From: a bacterium
GTDB taxonomy: Bacteria > Verrucomicrobiota > Verrucomicrobiia > Limisphaerales > UBA8199
DNA: 64,000 nucleotides
Reading direction: 5' to 3'
Assembly: GCA_021784555.1 (NCBI GenBank)
Contig: JAJYHY010000002.1
Coordinates: 17,604-81,603 of the forward strand
The notes under the pieces are model-generated. The model was given only the letters and a program-made list of their open reading frames with translations, had not been told where the DNA came from and searched no databases. The translations under genes were made by a program, and so were the position numbers. Shown piece after piece: positions 8,671-17,081 of the stretch. Position 1 is the stretch's first letter. The number at the start of each line of letters is the position of its first letter.

Positions 8671-8919
8671 ATGGAAAAGGTGCTCCGGGGCGCCTCGTTA
8701 GAGTTAGATCTGTGCCCCGCACACATGACCATTGAGGAACTCGCCGGTCTGCTGGCCGGCTTAGGGTGTCCGGTCGAGAAATCGACGGCTATGGCCGCCC
8801 AACTCGATAAGCGAGCCCGGCAGTTGGCGGAAGCCAAGGACCGCACCTATCAAGAGGCATTGGAGCACTTGCTTCGGCTCATGAGCCAGGGTTGGGCGGC
8901 CAAAGAACGAGGGTTTTGA
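8671..8919 (+). CDS. Small hypothetical protein, 82 aa
   Basis: Unrecognised. From ATG 8671 it reads MEKVLRGASLELDLCPAHM and is then helical (IEELAGLLAGLGC, KRARQLAEAKDRTYQEALEHLLRLM). The longer track ORF runs back through repeat DNA, so an internal start is needed; ATG 8659 (MFNEMEKV) is the alternative. The stop lies two bases before the NUDIX start codon, suggesting co-translation. No motif allows a functional guess. Confidence 0.55.
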   Translation: MEKVLRGASLELDLCPAHMTIEELAGLLAGLGCPVEKSTAMAAQLDKRARQLAEAKDRTYQEALEHLLRLMSQGWAAKERGF

Positions 8920-8921
8920 AT

Positions 8922-9647
8922 ATGAGAGACGAAACGAAGGCGCTCAAAGAGCCGGGCGACTCCGGTGCCGAATCTGAATCACGAGGCGCCGCTCCGGAAG
9001 CGAACCCGGCCAAGATTGAGCCTTGGGAAACGGTCGGCTCGGAGCCGGCGGGCAATTTCCGAGTCTTCACCATCCGTTCGGATCGCCGCGTCTCGCCGCG
9101 AACGAAGCGGGTGCATGATTTCTACGTCATTGATTGTGTCGATTGGGTAAATGTCATCGCCACCACCGCCGCCGACGACCTGGTGATGGTGGAGCAGTAC
9201 CGGCACGGGTCAAACACGGTGGAACTGGAGATACCCGGGGGCATGATCGACCCTACCGACGCGTCGGCTGAGGTCGCCGGCGTCCGAGAACTCCGGGAAG
9301 AGACAGGCTATGAGGGCGAAAACGCTCGCATCCTCGGAGAGGTGTTTCCCAATCCGGCCATCATGAGCAACCGCTGTTTCACTATCCTGGTCGAGAACTG
9401 CGTCTGCCGCCACTCCATTCACCTCGATGACGGCGAGGACGTCCTGACCCGTCTGGTGCCTATTGCGGACATCCCGCGCCTGGTTGCCTCAGGCAAAATC
9501 CGCCACTCGCTCATCATCGCGGCGCTCTACCACTATGATCTTCGCCCTCATAACGTCGGGGTCAGTCCTGCACTTCTTTCCGCCACTCCACCTTCCCCTA
9601 CCGCGGAAAAAGTGAGGACTGACCCCGATGCCCAACTTCGGGCGTGA
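8922..9647 (+). CDS. NUDIX hydrolase (ADP-ribose pyrophosphatase-like), 241 aa
   Basis: NUDIX enzymes hydrolyse nucleoside diphosphates linked to another group. The context VEQYRHGSNTVELEIPGGMI is typical of ADP-ribose pyrophosphatases. The Nudix box is GGMIDPTDASAEVAGVREL then REETGY. Against the consensus G-x5-E-x7-REUxEExGU it has Asp instead of the first Glu and one extra residue before REL, while the catalytic REETG part is intact. An acidic N-terminal extension of about 45 residues precedes the domain. The last 29 residues come largely from repeat family A, so the original C-terminus was replaced or extended by the repeat. Confidence 0.85.
   Translation: MRDETKALKEPGDSGAESESRGAAPEANPAKIEPWETVGSEPAGNFRVFTIRSDRRVSPRTKRVHDFYVIDCVDWVNVIATTAADDLVMVEQYRHGSNTVELEIPGGMIDPTDASAEVAGVRELREETGYEGENARILGEVFPNPAIMSNRCFTILVENCVCRHSIHLDDGEDVLTRLVPIADIPRLVASGKIRHSLIIAALYHYDLRPHNVGVSPALLSATPPSPTAEKVRTDPDAQLRA
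9558..9626. repeat. Dispersed palindromic repeat family A, copy 2 (in NUDIX C-terminus)
   Basis: Ends GGGGTCAGTCC and GGACTGACCCC, inner arms TTTCCGC and GCGGAAAAAGTG. It lies in frame at residues about 213-235 of the NUDIX CDS. Flanks here show no obvious long direct repeat. Confidence 0.8.
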
Positions 9648-9678
9648 CCCTATGGAGACGTTGTGACATGTTTCCGGT

Positions 9679-10542
9679 GTGACCACGATCGAAGCGATCA
9701 AACTCCTGGAACGGTTCCGCGATGGGAACGCCGGCCTGGAAGACGTGCTGCGCACGTTTCAGGCCGCGCCGGTGGCGGACATTGGGTTTGCCCAGGTGGA
9801 CGTGCATCGGGCGATTCGGCGAGGGTTCCCGGAGGTGATTTTCGGCGCGGGCAAATCCCCCGAGCAGGTGGTCACCATCGCCCAGCAGTTGCGTGAACAC
9901 GGGCAACGTGTTTTGGCGACGCGGGTTACGCTCGAGCACGCGCGGCTTTTTCTGAGACAATTCCCCGAGGCGGTTCATCACGAGGTCGCCCGGTGCCTGA
10001 GCCTGGACCCGCAGCCGTTGCCCAAACGCCCCGGAACGATTGCGGTGGTCTGCGCCGGCACGAGCGATTTGCCGGTGGCGGAGGAGGCGGCGGTGACGGC
10101 GGAAATTATGGGTAACCGGGTGGAACGGATCGCGGACGTGGGAGTATCCGGCGTTCACCGTTTGCTGGGACGGCTGGATGCTATCCAACGCGCGAACGTG
10201 GTGGTGGTGGTGGCCGGCATGGAAGGCGCCCTGCCGAGCGTGGTGACCGGCCTGGTCTGGCGCCCGGTCATCGCGGTGCCGACCAGCATTGGCTACGGGG
10301 CCAGCTTTGGAGGCCTGGCTCCTTTGCTGGGCATGCTCAACAGTTGCGCCAGCGGGATGACGGTCGTCAATATTGACAACGGGTTTGGGGCCGGCTATGC
10401 CGCCAGCCAGATCAACGCCTTGGCCGGCGCGGCGCCCCAACCGCGCGATTCCAATCCGAGAACGCAAGAGGCCCTGGACATCGGGGTCGCGGCCCAGGGC
10501 GGCGGCGGCCAACGCATGGCCGCGACCGCGGGAATTCCATGA
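9679..10542 (+). CDS. larB: Nickel-pincer cofactor biosynthesis protein LarB, 287 aa
   Basis: LarB carboxylates and hydrolyses nicotinic acid adenine dinucleotide, the first step towards the nickel-pincer nucleotide of lactate racemase and related enzymes. Family marks are the N-terminal helical part (VDVHRAIRRGFPEVIFGAGK) and the PurE-like C-terminal domain with AVVCAGTSDLPVAEEAAVTAE, VVVVAGMEGALPSVVTGL and VPTSIGYGASFGGLAPLLGML. The start is a GTG at 9679. The stop overlaps the larC start by four bases (ATGA). No larE or larA lies in this window, so the dependent racemase must be elsewhere. Confidence 0.93.
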   Translation: MTTIEAIKLLERFRDGNAGLEDVLRTFQAAPVADIGFAQVDVHRAIRRGFPEVIFGAGKSPEQVVTIAQQLREHGQRVLATRVTLEHARLFLRQFPEAVHHEVARCLSLDPQPLPKRPGTIAVVCAGTSDLPVAEEAAVTAEIMGNRVERIADVGVSGVHRLLGRLDAIQRANVVVVVAGMEGALPSVVTGLVWRPVIAVPTSIGYGASFGGLAPLLGMLNSCASGMTVVNIDNGFGAGYAASQINALAGAAPQPRDSNPRTQEALDIGVAAQGGGGQRMAATAGIP

Positions 10543-11972
10543 AAACCCTCTACCTCGACCTCTTCAGCGGCATCAGTGGCGACATGTTCGTCGCGGCGCT
10601 GATTGATTTGGGGGTCGATGCGGGGCGCTTGGAGGAGGAATTGGAAAAACTGGGCCTGGACGGCTATCACCTGCACGTCACGCGTCAACACCGACTCGGC
10701 ATCGAAGGAGTCCGCTTTGACGTTCACCTGGAAGACAATGCCGAGACAGGCAGTCAGGAGAGAGGGCATTCTCACGGGCATCAACACGAGGGCGAACAAG
10801 AGCAGGAGCAAGAACAAGGGCAAGGGCAAGGGCAAGAGCAGGAGCACGGGCACCGACACGAACATTCCCACGGGCATTTCCATGGCCAGCATCGTCTGCG
10901 CGAGTGCGACGATTCGCCCACCCGTTCCCAGGCCCAAACCGCCTCCGGCGTCCTTCCTCCCGCACACGCGCACGCCCATGGCCGGACTTTCAGCGCAATT
11001 CGAGAGCTGTTGACCAACAGTCCTCTCAGCGATTGGGTGAGGGAGCAGGCGATCGCCGTCTTCCATCGAATCGCGGTGGCCGAGGGCAGGATTCACGGTC
11101 TGCCCCCGGACCAGGTCGCTTTTCACGAGGTCGGGGCGGTGGACTCGATCATTGACATTGTCGGCGCGTGCATCGGGCTGGACATGCTCGGCAGGCCCAG
11201 ACTGCTTGCCAGCCCGGTGGTAGAAGGGACAGGCTGGATTGAATGCGCGCATGGCCGTTTTCCGGTTCCGGCGCCCGCCACCCTCGCCATTCTGGGGGCG
11301 CGCGGGATTCCGGTCTCTCAATGCGACGAGCCTCATGAAATGGTGACACCTACGGGCGCCGCCTTGCTGGCCGAGTTGGTCCAGAGCTTCGGTCCCATGC
11401 GAAACGTGGTGGCGGAGCAGATCGGGTTTGGCCTGGGGGCGCGCGAGACCGAGAGCCGGCCCAATGCCCTGCGGGCAATTCTGGGCGAGGCAAAAAGCAC
11501 GGGAGAGGTTCAGGCGCATGATTGGGAGACCGACACCGTGATGATGCTGGAGACAAACCTGGATGACATCAGCGGAGAGATCGTAGGCCACGTGATAGAG
11601 AAGGCGCTGGCGGCGGGCGCCCTCGACGCCTTTCACTCCCCCATCCAGATGAAGAAGAATCGTCCAGGTGTGCTTTTAACGGTGCTCTGTGCCGAAACCG
11701 ATGCCGACACGTTCACTGAGTTGCTCTTGCGAGAGACCACCACGCTGGGCGTCCGGCGCCACCTTGCCGTGCGTCGCAAGCTGCGCCGGGACTTCACGGA
11801 AGTAAGCACGCCGTACGGCCAGGTGACGGTGAAGCTGGGACGGCTCGACGGCGAGATTGTTCAGGTCGCGCCGGAATACGAATCCTGCCGTCAAGCTGCG
11901 GAAACGGCGAAAGTGCCGTTGAAGCAGGTCTATAGCGCCGCCCTGGAAGGCCTTTCCCTGCCCTTGACATGA
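10539..11972 (+). CDS. larC: Nickel-pincer cofactor biosynthesis protein LarC (nickel insertion), 477 aa
   Basis: LarC is a CTP-dependent cyclometallase that inserts nickel into the pincer nucleotide. The N-terminus LYLDLFSGISGDMFVAALIDLG and later FHEVGAVDSIIDIVGACIGLD, HEMVTPTGAALL and METNLDDISGEIVGHV are family signatures. Residues about 76-122 form a long insertion rich in His, Glu and Gln (GHSHGHQHEG, then EQ/GQ dipeptides, then HGHRHEHSHGHFHG), presumably a nickel-binding or storage region. The gene is one continuous frame, unlike lactobacilli where LarC is made by ribosomal frameshift. The EQ/GQ part is a hexanucleotide microsatellite. The 3' end overlaps the next gene by four bases. 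Confidence 0.93.
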   Translation: MKTLYLDLFSGISGDMFVAALIDLGVDAGRLEEELEKLGLDGYHLHVTRQHRLGIEGVRFDVHLEDNAETGSQERGHSHGHQHEGEQEQEQEQGQGQGQEQEHGHRHEHSHGHFHGQHRLRECDDSPTRSQAQTASGVLPPAHAHAHGRTFSAIRELLTNSPLSDWVREQAIAVFHRIAVAEGRIHGLPPDQVAFHEVGAVDSIIDIVGACIGLDMLGRPRLLASPVVEGTGWIECAHGRFPVPAPATLAILGARGIPVSQCDEPHEMVTPTGAALLAELVQSFGPMRNVVAEQIGFGLGARETESRPNALRAILGEAKSTGEVQAHDWETDTVMMLETNLDDISGEIVGHVIEKALAAGALDAFHSPIQMKKNRPGVLLTVLCAETDADTFTELLLRETTTLGVRRHLAVRRKLRRDFTEVSTPYGQVTVKLGRLDGEIVQVAPEYESCRQAAETAKVPLKQVYSAALEGLSLPLT

Positions 11973-12220
11973 TTAGCGCTGAACTCCTGAAAATCCTCTG
12001 CTGCCCGGAAACACACCAGGGCCTGCACCCGGCCGAGGCCGGACTTATCGAAGAATTGAATGAGAAAATCGCCGCGGGCCGTCTCGCCAACCGCGCCGAC
12101 CAGACGGTGCAGCTTCCCATCGACGGCGGGCTCATCCGCGAGGACGGCAAATTCCTCTATCCCATCCGCGACAACATCCCCGTCATGCTCATAGACGAAG
12201 CCATCCCGCTGGGGGGCTGA
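11969..12220 (+). CDS. Trm112-like protein, 83 aa
   Basis: Resembles Trm112/UPF0434 proteins (start ISAELLKILCCPETHQGL, end YPIRDNIPVMLIDEAIPL), small partners of methyltransferases or zinc-ribbon relics. Only a CC pair is present, so the usual four-cysteine zinc site is incomplete. Its start overlaps the larC stop and its stop overlaps the next start by one base (TGATG). That places it firmly in the lar operon, although no direct role in nickel cofactor synthesis is known to me. Confidence 0.75.
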   Translation: MISAELLKILCCPETHQGLHPAEAGLIEELNEKIAAGRLANRADQTVQLPIDGGLIREDGKFLYPIRDNIPVMLIDEAIPLGG

Positions 12221-13257
12221 TGCACCCACCTCCTGAACAGCCCCAACCGGCCGCTCCAGGAAAACCGGCCGTGCTGGTTACCGGCGGCGCCGGTTTTATC
12301 GGCTCGCACCTTGTTGAGCGGTTGCTCGCGGAGGGGAAACCGGTGGTCGTGATTGATGATCTCTCGACCGGGCGGCTCGAGAACCTGCGTGAGGTCGAAG
12401 GCCATCCCGCGCTCCGCGTCATTCAAAGCACCGTCTCGGCTTGCCCGCAGCTTGCGGAACTCGTTGGCGAGGCTGAATCCGTGTATCACTTGGCGGCGGC
12501 GGTCGGCGTCGAGTTGGTGGTACGCTCGCCGATTCGGGTGCTGGAGACCAACCTTCACGAAACCGAGGTGCTGCTGGAGGCGGCGGCGCGGCGGAGCGTT
12601 CCTGTGCTCCTCACCTCGACTTCGGAAGTCTATGGAAAGAGTCTCAAACCCGCGTTCAGCGAAGAGGACGACTTGCTCATCGGTCCGCCGCGCCAATCCC
12701 GCTGGAGTTATGCCTGCTCGAAGCTGATGGACGAATTCCTCGCCTTCGCCTTTTTCAAGGAGCGGAATCTGCCCATCGTCATCGCACGCCTCTTCAATAC
12801 CGTTGGCCCGCGCCAAACCGGGCGGTATGGGATGGTTTTGCCGCGCTTTATCGCCGCCGCCAAGGCCGGGCAGCCCTTGAAGGTTTTTGGGGATGGCAAG
12901 CAGACGCGCTGCTTTTGCTACGTTCAGGACACCGTTGATGCGCTGGTTGGTCTTCAAGACTGCCCGGGTGCTCGAGGCGGGGTGTTCAATATCGGCAGCA
13001 CCGAAGAAATCTCCATCCGGGATTTGGCGGCACTGGTCATCGAGATCCTCCATTCGCGATCACCCATTGAGTTTGTTCCCTACAATCAGGCCTACGAACC
13101 CGGTTTCGAGGACATGCGCCGCCGCAAACCGGTCGTGGACCGCCTCCAGGCCGTGCTCCATTCCCGGCCCTTGACTCCCCTGCGGCGGATTATCGAGCTG
13201 ACGGTGGCTCAAGCAGCTCGAGCAGACGCATTGCTGCCTCCGGCGTCTCCTCCTTAA
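12220..13257 (+). CDS. NAD-dependent epimerase/dehydratase (extended SDR), 345 aa
   Basis: Nucleotide-sugar epimerase or dehydratase of the extended short-chain dehydrogenase family. It has the Rossmann motif VLVTGGAGFIGSHLVERLL near residue 20, the catalytic YACSK (YxxxK), TSTSEVYGKS and RLFNTVGPRQTGRYGMVLP. The last two suggest the UDP-glucose 4-epimerase/UDP-glucuronate decarboxylase group. The first 15 residues (MHPPPEQPQPAAPGK) are a disordered extension. It overlaps the Trm112-like gene by one base, so it is the last gene of the larB-larC cluster. Substrate cannot be decided from sequence. Confidence 0.85.
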   Translation: MHPPPEQPQPAAPGKPAVLVTGGAGFIGSHLVERLLAEGKPVVVIDDLSTGRLENLREVEGHPALRVIQSTVSACPQLAELVGEAESVYHLAAAVGVELVVRSPIRVLETNLHETEVLLEAAARRSVPVLLTSTSEVYGKSLKPAFSEEDDLLIGPPRQSRWSYACSKLMDEFLAFAFFKERNLPIVIARLFNTVGPRQTGRYGMVLPRFIAAAKAGQPLKVFGDGKQTRCFCYVQDTVDALVGLQDCPGARGGVFNIGSTEEISIRDLAALVIEILHSRSPIEFVPYNQAYEPGFEDMRRRKPVVDRLQAVLHSRPLTPLRRIIELTVAQAARADALLPPASPP

Positions 13258-13315
13258 TAGGGCGCCGGGCGGCCCCAGAAAGACTAATGGTTGAGCTTGA
13301 CTGGGGGCGTTTGGC

Positions 13316-13609
13316 TTGTATGGTTCATACGTGCAAAGCAAGACGTTCCCGCTGGCCATCCCAAACGAACTACTCAGCCAGGTGCGGCGGGCGGCCCGGA
13401 AGACCGGTCTCTCGATGGCCGAGACCATGCGCCAAAGCATGAGACTGGGCCTCGAGCGTCTGGTTCGCGGGTTAGCGCCAGAGCCGCGAGTCACGAACGT
13501 GGACCCTCTTCCGGATGAGGTCCTAGACCGCTACTACTCCCGCCCTGAGCGCGATGAGGCGGGACTGGCTCGTCTCATCAAAGCGCAAGCGACCGGGAGA
13601 CGGGATTGA
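13316..13609 (+). CDS. Ribbon-helix-helix antitoxin-like protein, 97 aa
   Basis: The N-terminal half (FPLAIPNELLSQVRRAARKT, then GLSMAETMRQSMRLGLERL) fits a beta-strand plus two helices of the RHH fold that binds operator DNA as a dimer. The C-terminal half is acidic and probably wraps the toxin. The track start is TTG at 13316; GTG at 13331 is an alternative directly after a palindrome. The stop overlaps the start of the MazF-like toxin by four bases (TTGA), the classical order antitoxin then toxin. Confidence 0.75.
   Translation: MYGSYVQSKTFPLAIPNELLSQVRRAARKTGLSMAETMRQSMRLGLERLVRGLAPEPRVTNVDPLPDEVLDRYYSRPERDEAGLARLIKAQATGRRD
13318..13330. promoter_or_regulatory. Possible toxin-antitoxin operator palindrome
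   Basis: GTATG-GTT-CATAC is a 13-bp palindrome ending directly before a GTG (13331) that could start the ribbon-helix-helix antitoxin. RHH antitoxins usually repress their own operon through such sites. The assignment is inference. Confidence 0.35.
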
Positions 13610-13920
13610 AAGCCTGGGAAATTTGGACGTGGGAGGGCCATCCGGTTGTGCTGGTCTCGAATCAGCGGCGGATCGATCGGAAGCAAAAGCTCGTGGTGTT
13701 GAAATGCCAGACTCTTTATTCGGGTGATCCCCCAGCCGGGGAGTTTGAAACCGTGCTAGGGCAGGAAGACGGATTGGAGCGGCCGACGGTATGCATTTGC
13801 GATCCGTTCTTCACCGCGCACAAATCTGAGATAAGCCAAAGACGCGGGGCTGTGTCATACGAACGGCAACGCGACATTTCACGGAAGATGGTTCAGGGCC
13901 TGGCGATCGCCGGGCTCTGA
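13606..13920 (+). CDS. MazF/PemK-like toxin (mRNA interferase family), 104 aa
   Basis: Small SH3-like toxin candidate. The strand pattern WEIWTWEGHPVVLVSN, then LVVLKCQTL, then RPTVCICDPFFTAHKSEI and RDISRKMVQGLAIAGL, follows the MazF/PemK family, whose members cleave mRNA. It starts with TTG overlapping the antitoxin stop, so translation is coupled. The typical catalytic Arg in a loop after strand 1 may be at RRIDRK. Family assignment rests on pattern similarity plus operon context. Confidence 0.7.
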   Translation: MKAWEIWTWEGHPVVLVSNQRRIDRKQKLVVLKCQTLYSGDPPAGEFETVLGQEDGLERPTVCICDPFFTAHKSEISQRRGAVSYERQRDISRKMVQGLAIAGL

Positions 13921-13970
13921 GAAAAAGCCGGGGCATTGTTCCCGCCCCATTCGCCTGATAGGCTGCCCCG

Positions 13971-15263
13971 ATGAAAATGAACGTATCAGCGAGAGTCCTC
14001 ATCGCAATCTATTTGCTTCCTTTCGGTGTGCTTCACGCCAATGACCAGGGCGTGCGCCATCTGCTCGCCGATGCCCCGGCTCCCCCTCCAACCCATGCGC
14101 TCAAGCCGTGGCCAAGCCAGCCCCCCGCGGACTGCCCCTTCCCGAAATCACGGAGCATCATCGGGCTGGCGTTCACCGGACGCCACGCCGAGTACGCGCA
14201 TGCCGACACCTGGTATCCTTCGTGGGCCGCGGATGGCAACCTGTATTCTCCATGGACGGACGGAAGCGTCCATGGCCTCGGTTCGAGTTCATCAGGAGAA
14301 AACGCGACCACCGGCAACGCGACGATTCTTGGCGATGATCCTTTGCACTTGGTGATCACCAACCAAGGCGTATTTAACTCCAGCCCGCGTCCTTACGCGG
14401 GCCGGTACCCGTGCGGCAGCCTGGTCTATCGCGGCGTTTGGTATTATGGGACCTACTGTTTGGCCCCGAGCGGCATCGTTCGGCACGATGCAACCACCTA
14501 TAACTGGCCGTGGCTGGGCCCGTTTGTCGGGTTCCGGTGGTCCACCGATTACGGGAGGACATGGACCCAGACGCCCTGCACGCCGGCCCACCCGCTCTTT
14601 GGAGAACAGGGGCTGCATGGTGAGCCGGTCAAGATTGGCTCGCCTCATTTTGTCGATCTCGGCAAAGAGTTGGAATACTCCCCTGATGGCAAGGCCTACC
14701 TCGTGGCCCATGGCGCCAGCGACGGCACAAACCGCCGCTTCGCTTATGACAGTTGGATCACCGGCGATGAGATCTATCTGCTCCGGGTGACGCCCAGCAT
14801 CGCGAACATGAATGACGCCAGGAAATACGAATTCTTCGCCGGACGCGACGAGAACGGGGCTGCCCGCTGGTCTCACGATTTCGCCCGGATTCAGCCCATC
14901 GCGGCGTGGCGGGACCATGCCGGCTGTGTCACCATGACCTATGACGCCCCTCTGCGCAAATACCTGCTCTGCGTGACCGACGGCGGCAATACGGTTTCCC
15001 GTTTCAGCAGCTACATTTTGGAATCGGATGCTATCAGCGGGCCGTGGAAGCTCGCCGCTTATCTCAAGGACTTCGGCGAGCAGGCCTACTTCGTCAATAT
15101 TCCTTCCAAGTTTATTGGCGCTGACGGTCGCACGGTCTGGCTCTGCTACGCCGCCAATTTCAGTTCCGGCTGGGGCGGCGTCACCTTCGCTTCCCGCCCG
15201 CCCGGCAGCCGCTACGGGATGTGCCTGCAAGAGGCGCGGCTCCTGTCGCCAACGGACCGGTGA
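13971..15263 (+). CDS. Secreted DUF4185-like beta-propeller protein, 430 aa
   Basis: A signal peptide (MKMNVSARVLIAIYLLPFGVLHA) precedes a long repeat-like fold. Segments such as DTWYPSWAADGNLYSPWTDG, VYRGVWYYGTYCL, KYLLCVTDGGNTVSRFSSYI and DGRTVWLCYAANFSSGWGGV look like blades of a five-bladed propeller of the DUF4185/glycosidase-like type. Such proteins are abundant in polysaccharide-degrading Verrucomicrobiota and are thought to act on or bind glycans. It ends tail-to-tail with an alpha-L-fucosidase 45 bp away, which supports a carbohydrate role. No catalytic residues can be assigned with confidence. Confidence 0.65.
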   Translation: MKMNVSARVLIAIYLLPFGVLHANDQGVRHLLADAPAPPPTHALKPWPSQPPADCPFPKSRSIIGLAFTGRHAEYAHADTWYPSWAADGNLYSPWTDGSVHGLGSSSSGENATTGNATILGDDPLHLVITNQGVFNSSPRPYAGRYPCGSLVYRGVWYYGTYCLAPSGIVRHDATTYNWPWLGPFVGFRWSTDYGRTWTQTPCTPAHPLFGEQGLHGEPVKIGSPHFVDLGKELEYSPDGKAYLVAHGASDGTNRRFAYDSWITGDEIYLLRVTPSIANMNDARKYEFFAGRDENGAARWSHDFARIQPIAAWRDHAGCVTMTYDAPLRKYLLCVTDGGNTVSRFSSYILESDAISGPWKLAAYLKDFGEQAYFVNIPSKFIGADGRTVWLCYAANFSSGWGGVTFASRPPGSRYGMCLQEARLLSPTDR

Positions 15264-15308
15264 TTGCCAGCCCAAGTATCCCACAGACTGTCCGCCGACT
15301 CATGAACG

Positions 15309-16757
15309 TCAGTCCTTCCAGGGCTGTGATTCCACTTTGAAGGCGTAGGCTTGCCGGCACGGGCGCCGGGTTTGGTCCTGAAGCGCCGCCGGCAGCTCTA
15401 TCACCAAGCCGTCCGCGTCCTGGCGCCATCTCAAAGCCGGCTTCCAGCCGAGCAGGTGGATTTGAGAGCCTGGTATCGCCTTGACCAATGTCGTTCGCAG
15501 CGACCGGCCAGGCCATTTGAGGCAAATGACATAGACGGTCTTCCTGTCCTTGGAACGTGTAAAGCGCAAGTTGGCCCCCTCGTGATAGCGGAAGTAGGGC
15601 CGCGTGGCGTAAATGCATTCGCCATTGACTTTCAGCCAGTCGCCGACATAGGTCACTCGGTCAATCATCTGCTTGGGCCACCTGCCGGTCGGGTCCGGTC
15701 CGAAGCCAACCTCGAAGTTGCCCCCCTTGGCGACGATGTCGATAAGGCTGCTGAGCACCCACTCCTTGGGCTTGTAGGTGTCATGCTGCTTGTAAGAGAA
15801 ACCGGTGCCGCAAGGGTAGATCACCTGCCAGGGGCGGTTGATGCGGTTGGGGTCTTCGGGAATGGTCGCCTCCGGCGTTTCATAATCCCCGTAATTGCCG
15901 ATGCCTCGGTTGCGCAGCAGGATATGGGGCTGGAGGCGGCGCGCCAGCTTGGCAATCCCATACGCATCGTTCTGTGCCGCCTTGGGCCAACTGATATCCA
16001 AAGAGAGCATGTCAATTGGGCCATACCAGGTGAGCAGTTCCGTGATCTGCTCGCGTTCCTTCTGGATAAAGGCCGCCCAACGTTGGGGCTGCGATTGTTT
16101 GGTGAAGGCTGGATCGTACCAATAATTCCGGTTATCCCAGCCAAAATCCCAGTCGTGCCAGTCAATGTGCGAGAAATAGAAAGCGATGCCCAAGCCGTGC
16201 GCGCGAGCCGCCTTCACCACTTGGCCAATGATATCCTTCTTGTAAGGCGTCTCCGCGATGCTGAAGTGATTGGTCACCTCCACGTAACTGCCATCCGGCA
16301 TCTTCTCGAAGCCCCTCTGCCACGTCCGCGTTGGCCATAGGCAAAATCCCTCGTGATGTTTCGTGGTGATGGTGAAGAATTTCATGCCGGCGGCTTGCAT
16401 GATGTCCATCCATTGGTTCGCGTCGAAATTGGTGGGATCGAATCGCTCGTAGGAAGAGAAATAGTTCTTGAGCCAGGGCTTGTCGCCGAGGTGCTCGGTG
16501 ATAATCCACGACTCACGCCCGTTGAACAGGGTGTAGAGACCCCAATGAATGCGAAGCCCCCACTTCCAGTCCATCCACCGGTTTAGGGCCGCCTCTCCGG
16601 CGTGCCGGTAGTTCGGGTCCTCCACGCGGTAGCCCGGGTATCTCTGTCGAAGCCGCTGTTCCTCCCGCGCGCTGATGGGGTGATCGGCCGGTTGCTGAGC
16701 AGCTAGCACGAATGGGGAGATTAGAAGGAAAGCCGCGACAAGGGTATGCATTTTCAT
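15309..16757 (-). CDS. Secreted alpha-L-fucosidase, GH29 family, 482 aa
   Basis: GH29 enzymes release alpha-L-fucose by a retaining mechanism. A signal peptide (MKMHTLVAAFLLISPFVLAA) is followed by WKWGLRIHWGLYTLFNGRESW and the conserved FFTITTKHHEGFCLWPT. The likely nucleophile region is MLSLDISWP, then RNRGIGNYGDYETPEATIPE. The CGTGFSYK region and GFGPDPTGRWP complete the catalytic barrel. Length is normal for a single-domain GH29 with a C-terminal beta domain; no carbohydrate-binding module is visible. It presumably attacks fucosylated polysaccharides outside the cytoplasm. Confidence 0.88.
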   Translation of the reverse strand: MKMHTLVAAFLLISPFVLAAQQPADHPISAREEQRLRQRYPGYRVEDPNYRHAGEAALNRWMDWKWGLRIHWGLYTLFNGRESWIITEHLGDKPWLKNYFSSYERFDPTNFDANQWMDIMQAAGMKFFTITTKHHEGFCLWPTRTWQRGFEKMPDGSYVEVTNHFSIAETPYKKDIIGQVVKAARAHGLGIAFYFSHIDWHDWDFGWDNRNYWYDPAFTKQSQPQRWAAFIQKEREQITELLTWYGPIDMLSLDISWPKAAQNDAYGIAKLARRLQPHILLRNRGIGNYGDYETPEATIPEDPNRINRPWQVIYPCGTGFSYKQHDTYKPKEWVLSSLIDIVAKGGNFEVGFGPDPTGRWPKQMIDRVTYVGDWLKVNGECIYATRPYFRYHEGANLRFTRSKDRKTVYVICLKWPGRSLRTTLVKAIPGSQIHLLGWKPALRWRQDADGLVIELPAALQDQTRRPCRQAYAFKVESQPWKD

Positions 16758-16815
16758 GCCCCGGAGTCTGGGGATAATCCTCTAAGGATTCAAGCGCGGG
16801 TTTTCAGCACCAGAC

Positions 16816-16936
16816 GCCACTAACATTTGAGAGATTCGTTGGCTCGCGCCGGCGCCATTTTTGTGTTCCGGAGGAACACACGATAGTAGCCGTTACGCGG
16901 TCCTCGCAATGGCTCACGTGGCCAAATGTTAGTGGC
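16816..16936. repeat. MITE-like element with 14-bp terminal inverted repeats
   Basis: GCCACTAACATTTG at 16816-16829 and its exact complement CAAATGTTAGTGGC at 16923-16936 bound about 120 bp. Inside is a 17-bp palindrome GTGTTCCGGAGGAACAC. No ORF. The rest of the 16758-17081 spacer shows no gene. Confidence 0.6.
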
Positions 16937-17081
16937 ATTGGATTGAAAATCTGCGGTACGAAGAATTTTCTCGTGCGCCCCAAGATGGGAAAGAGACCGG
17001 ATAAGGCAGGGCGTAAGCGCCGCCTGCAAGAGTAGTTAAAACCCCGATTGAGGAGGTTCAGCCGGCACAGGATGGTACGAC

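Noticed and set aside
10395-11636. 413-aa minus-strand ORF
   Set aside because: Antisense of larC; the Leu/Pro run is the complement of the EQ/GQ microsatellite.
15351-16340. 329-aa plus-strand ORF
   Set aside because: Antisense of the GH29 fucosidase.
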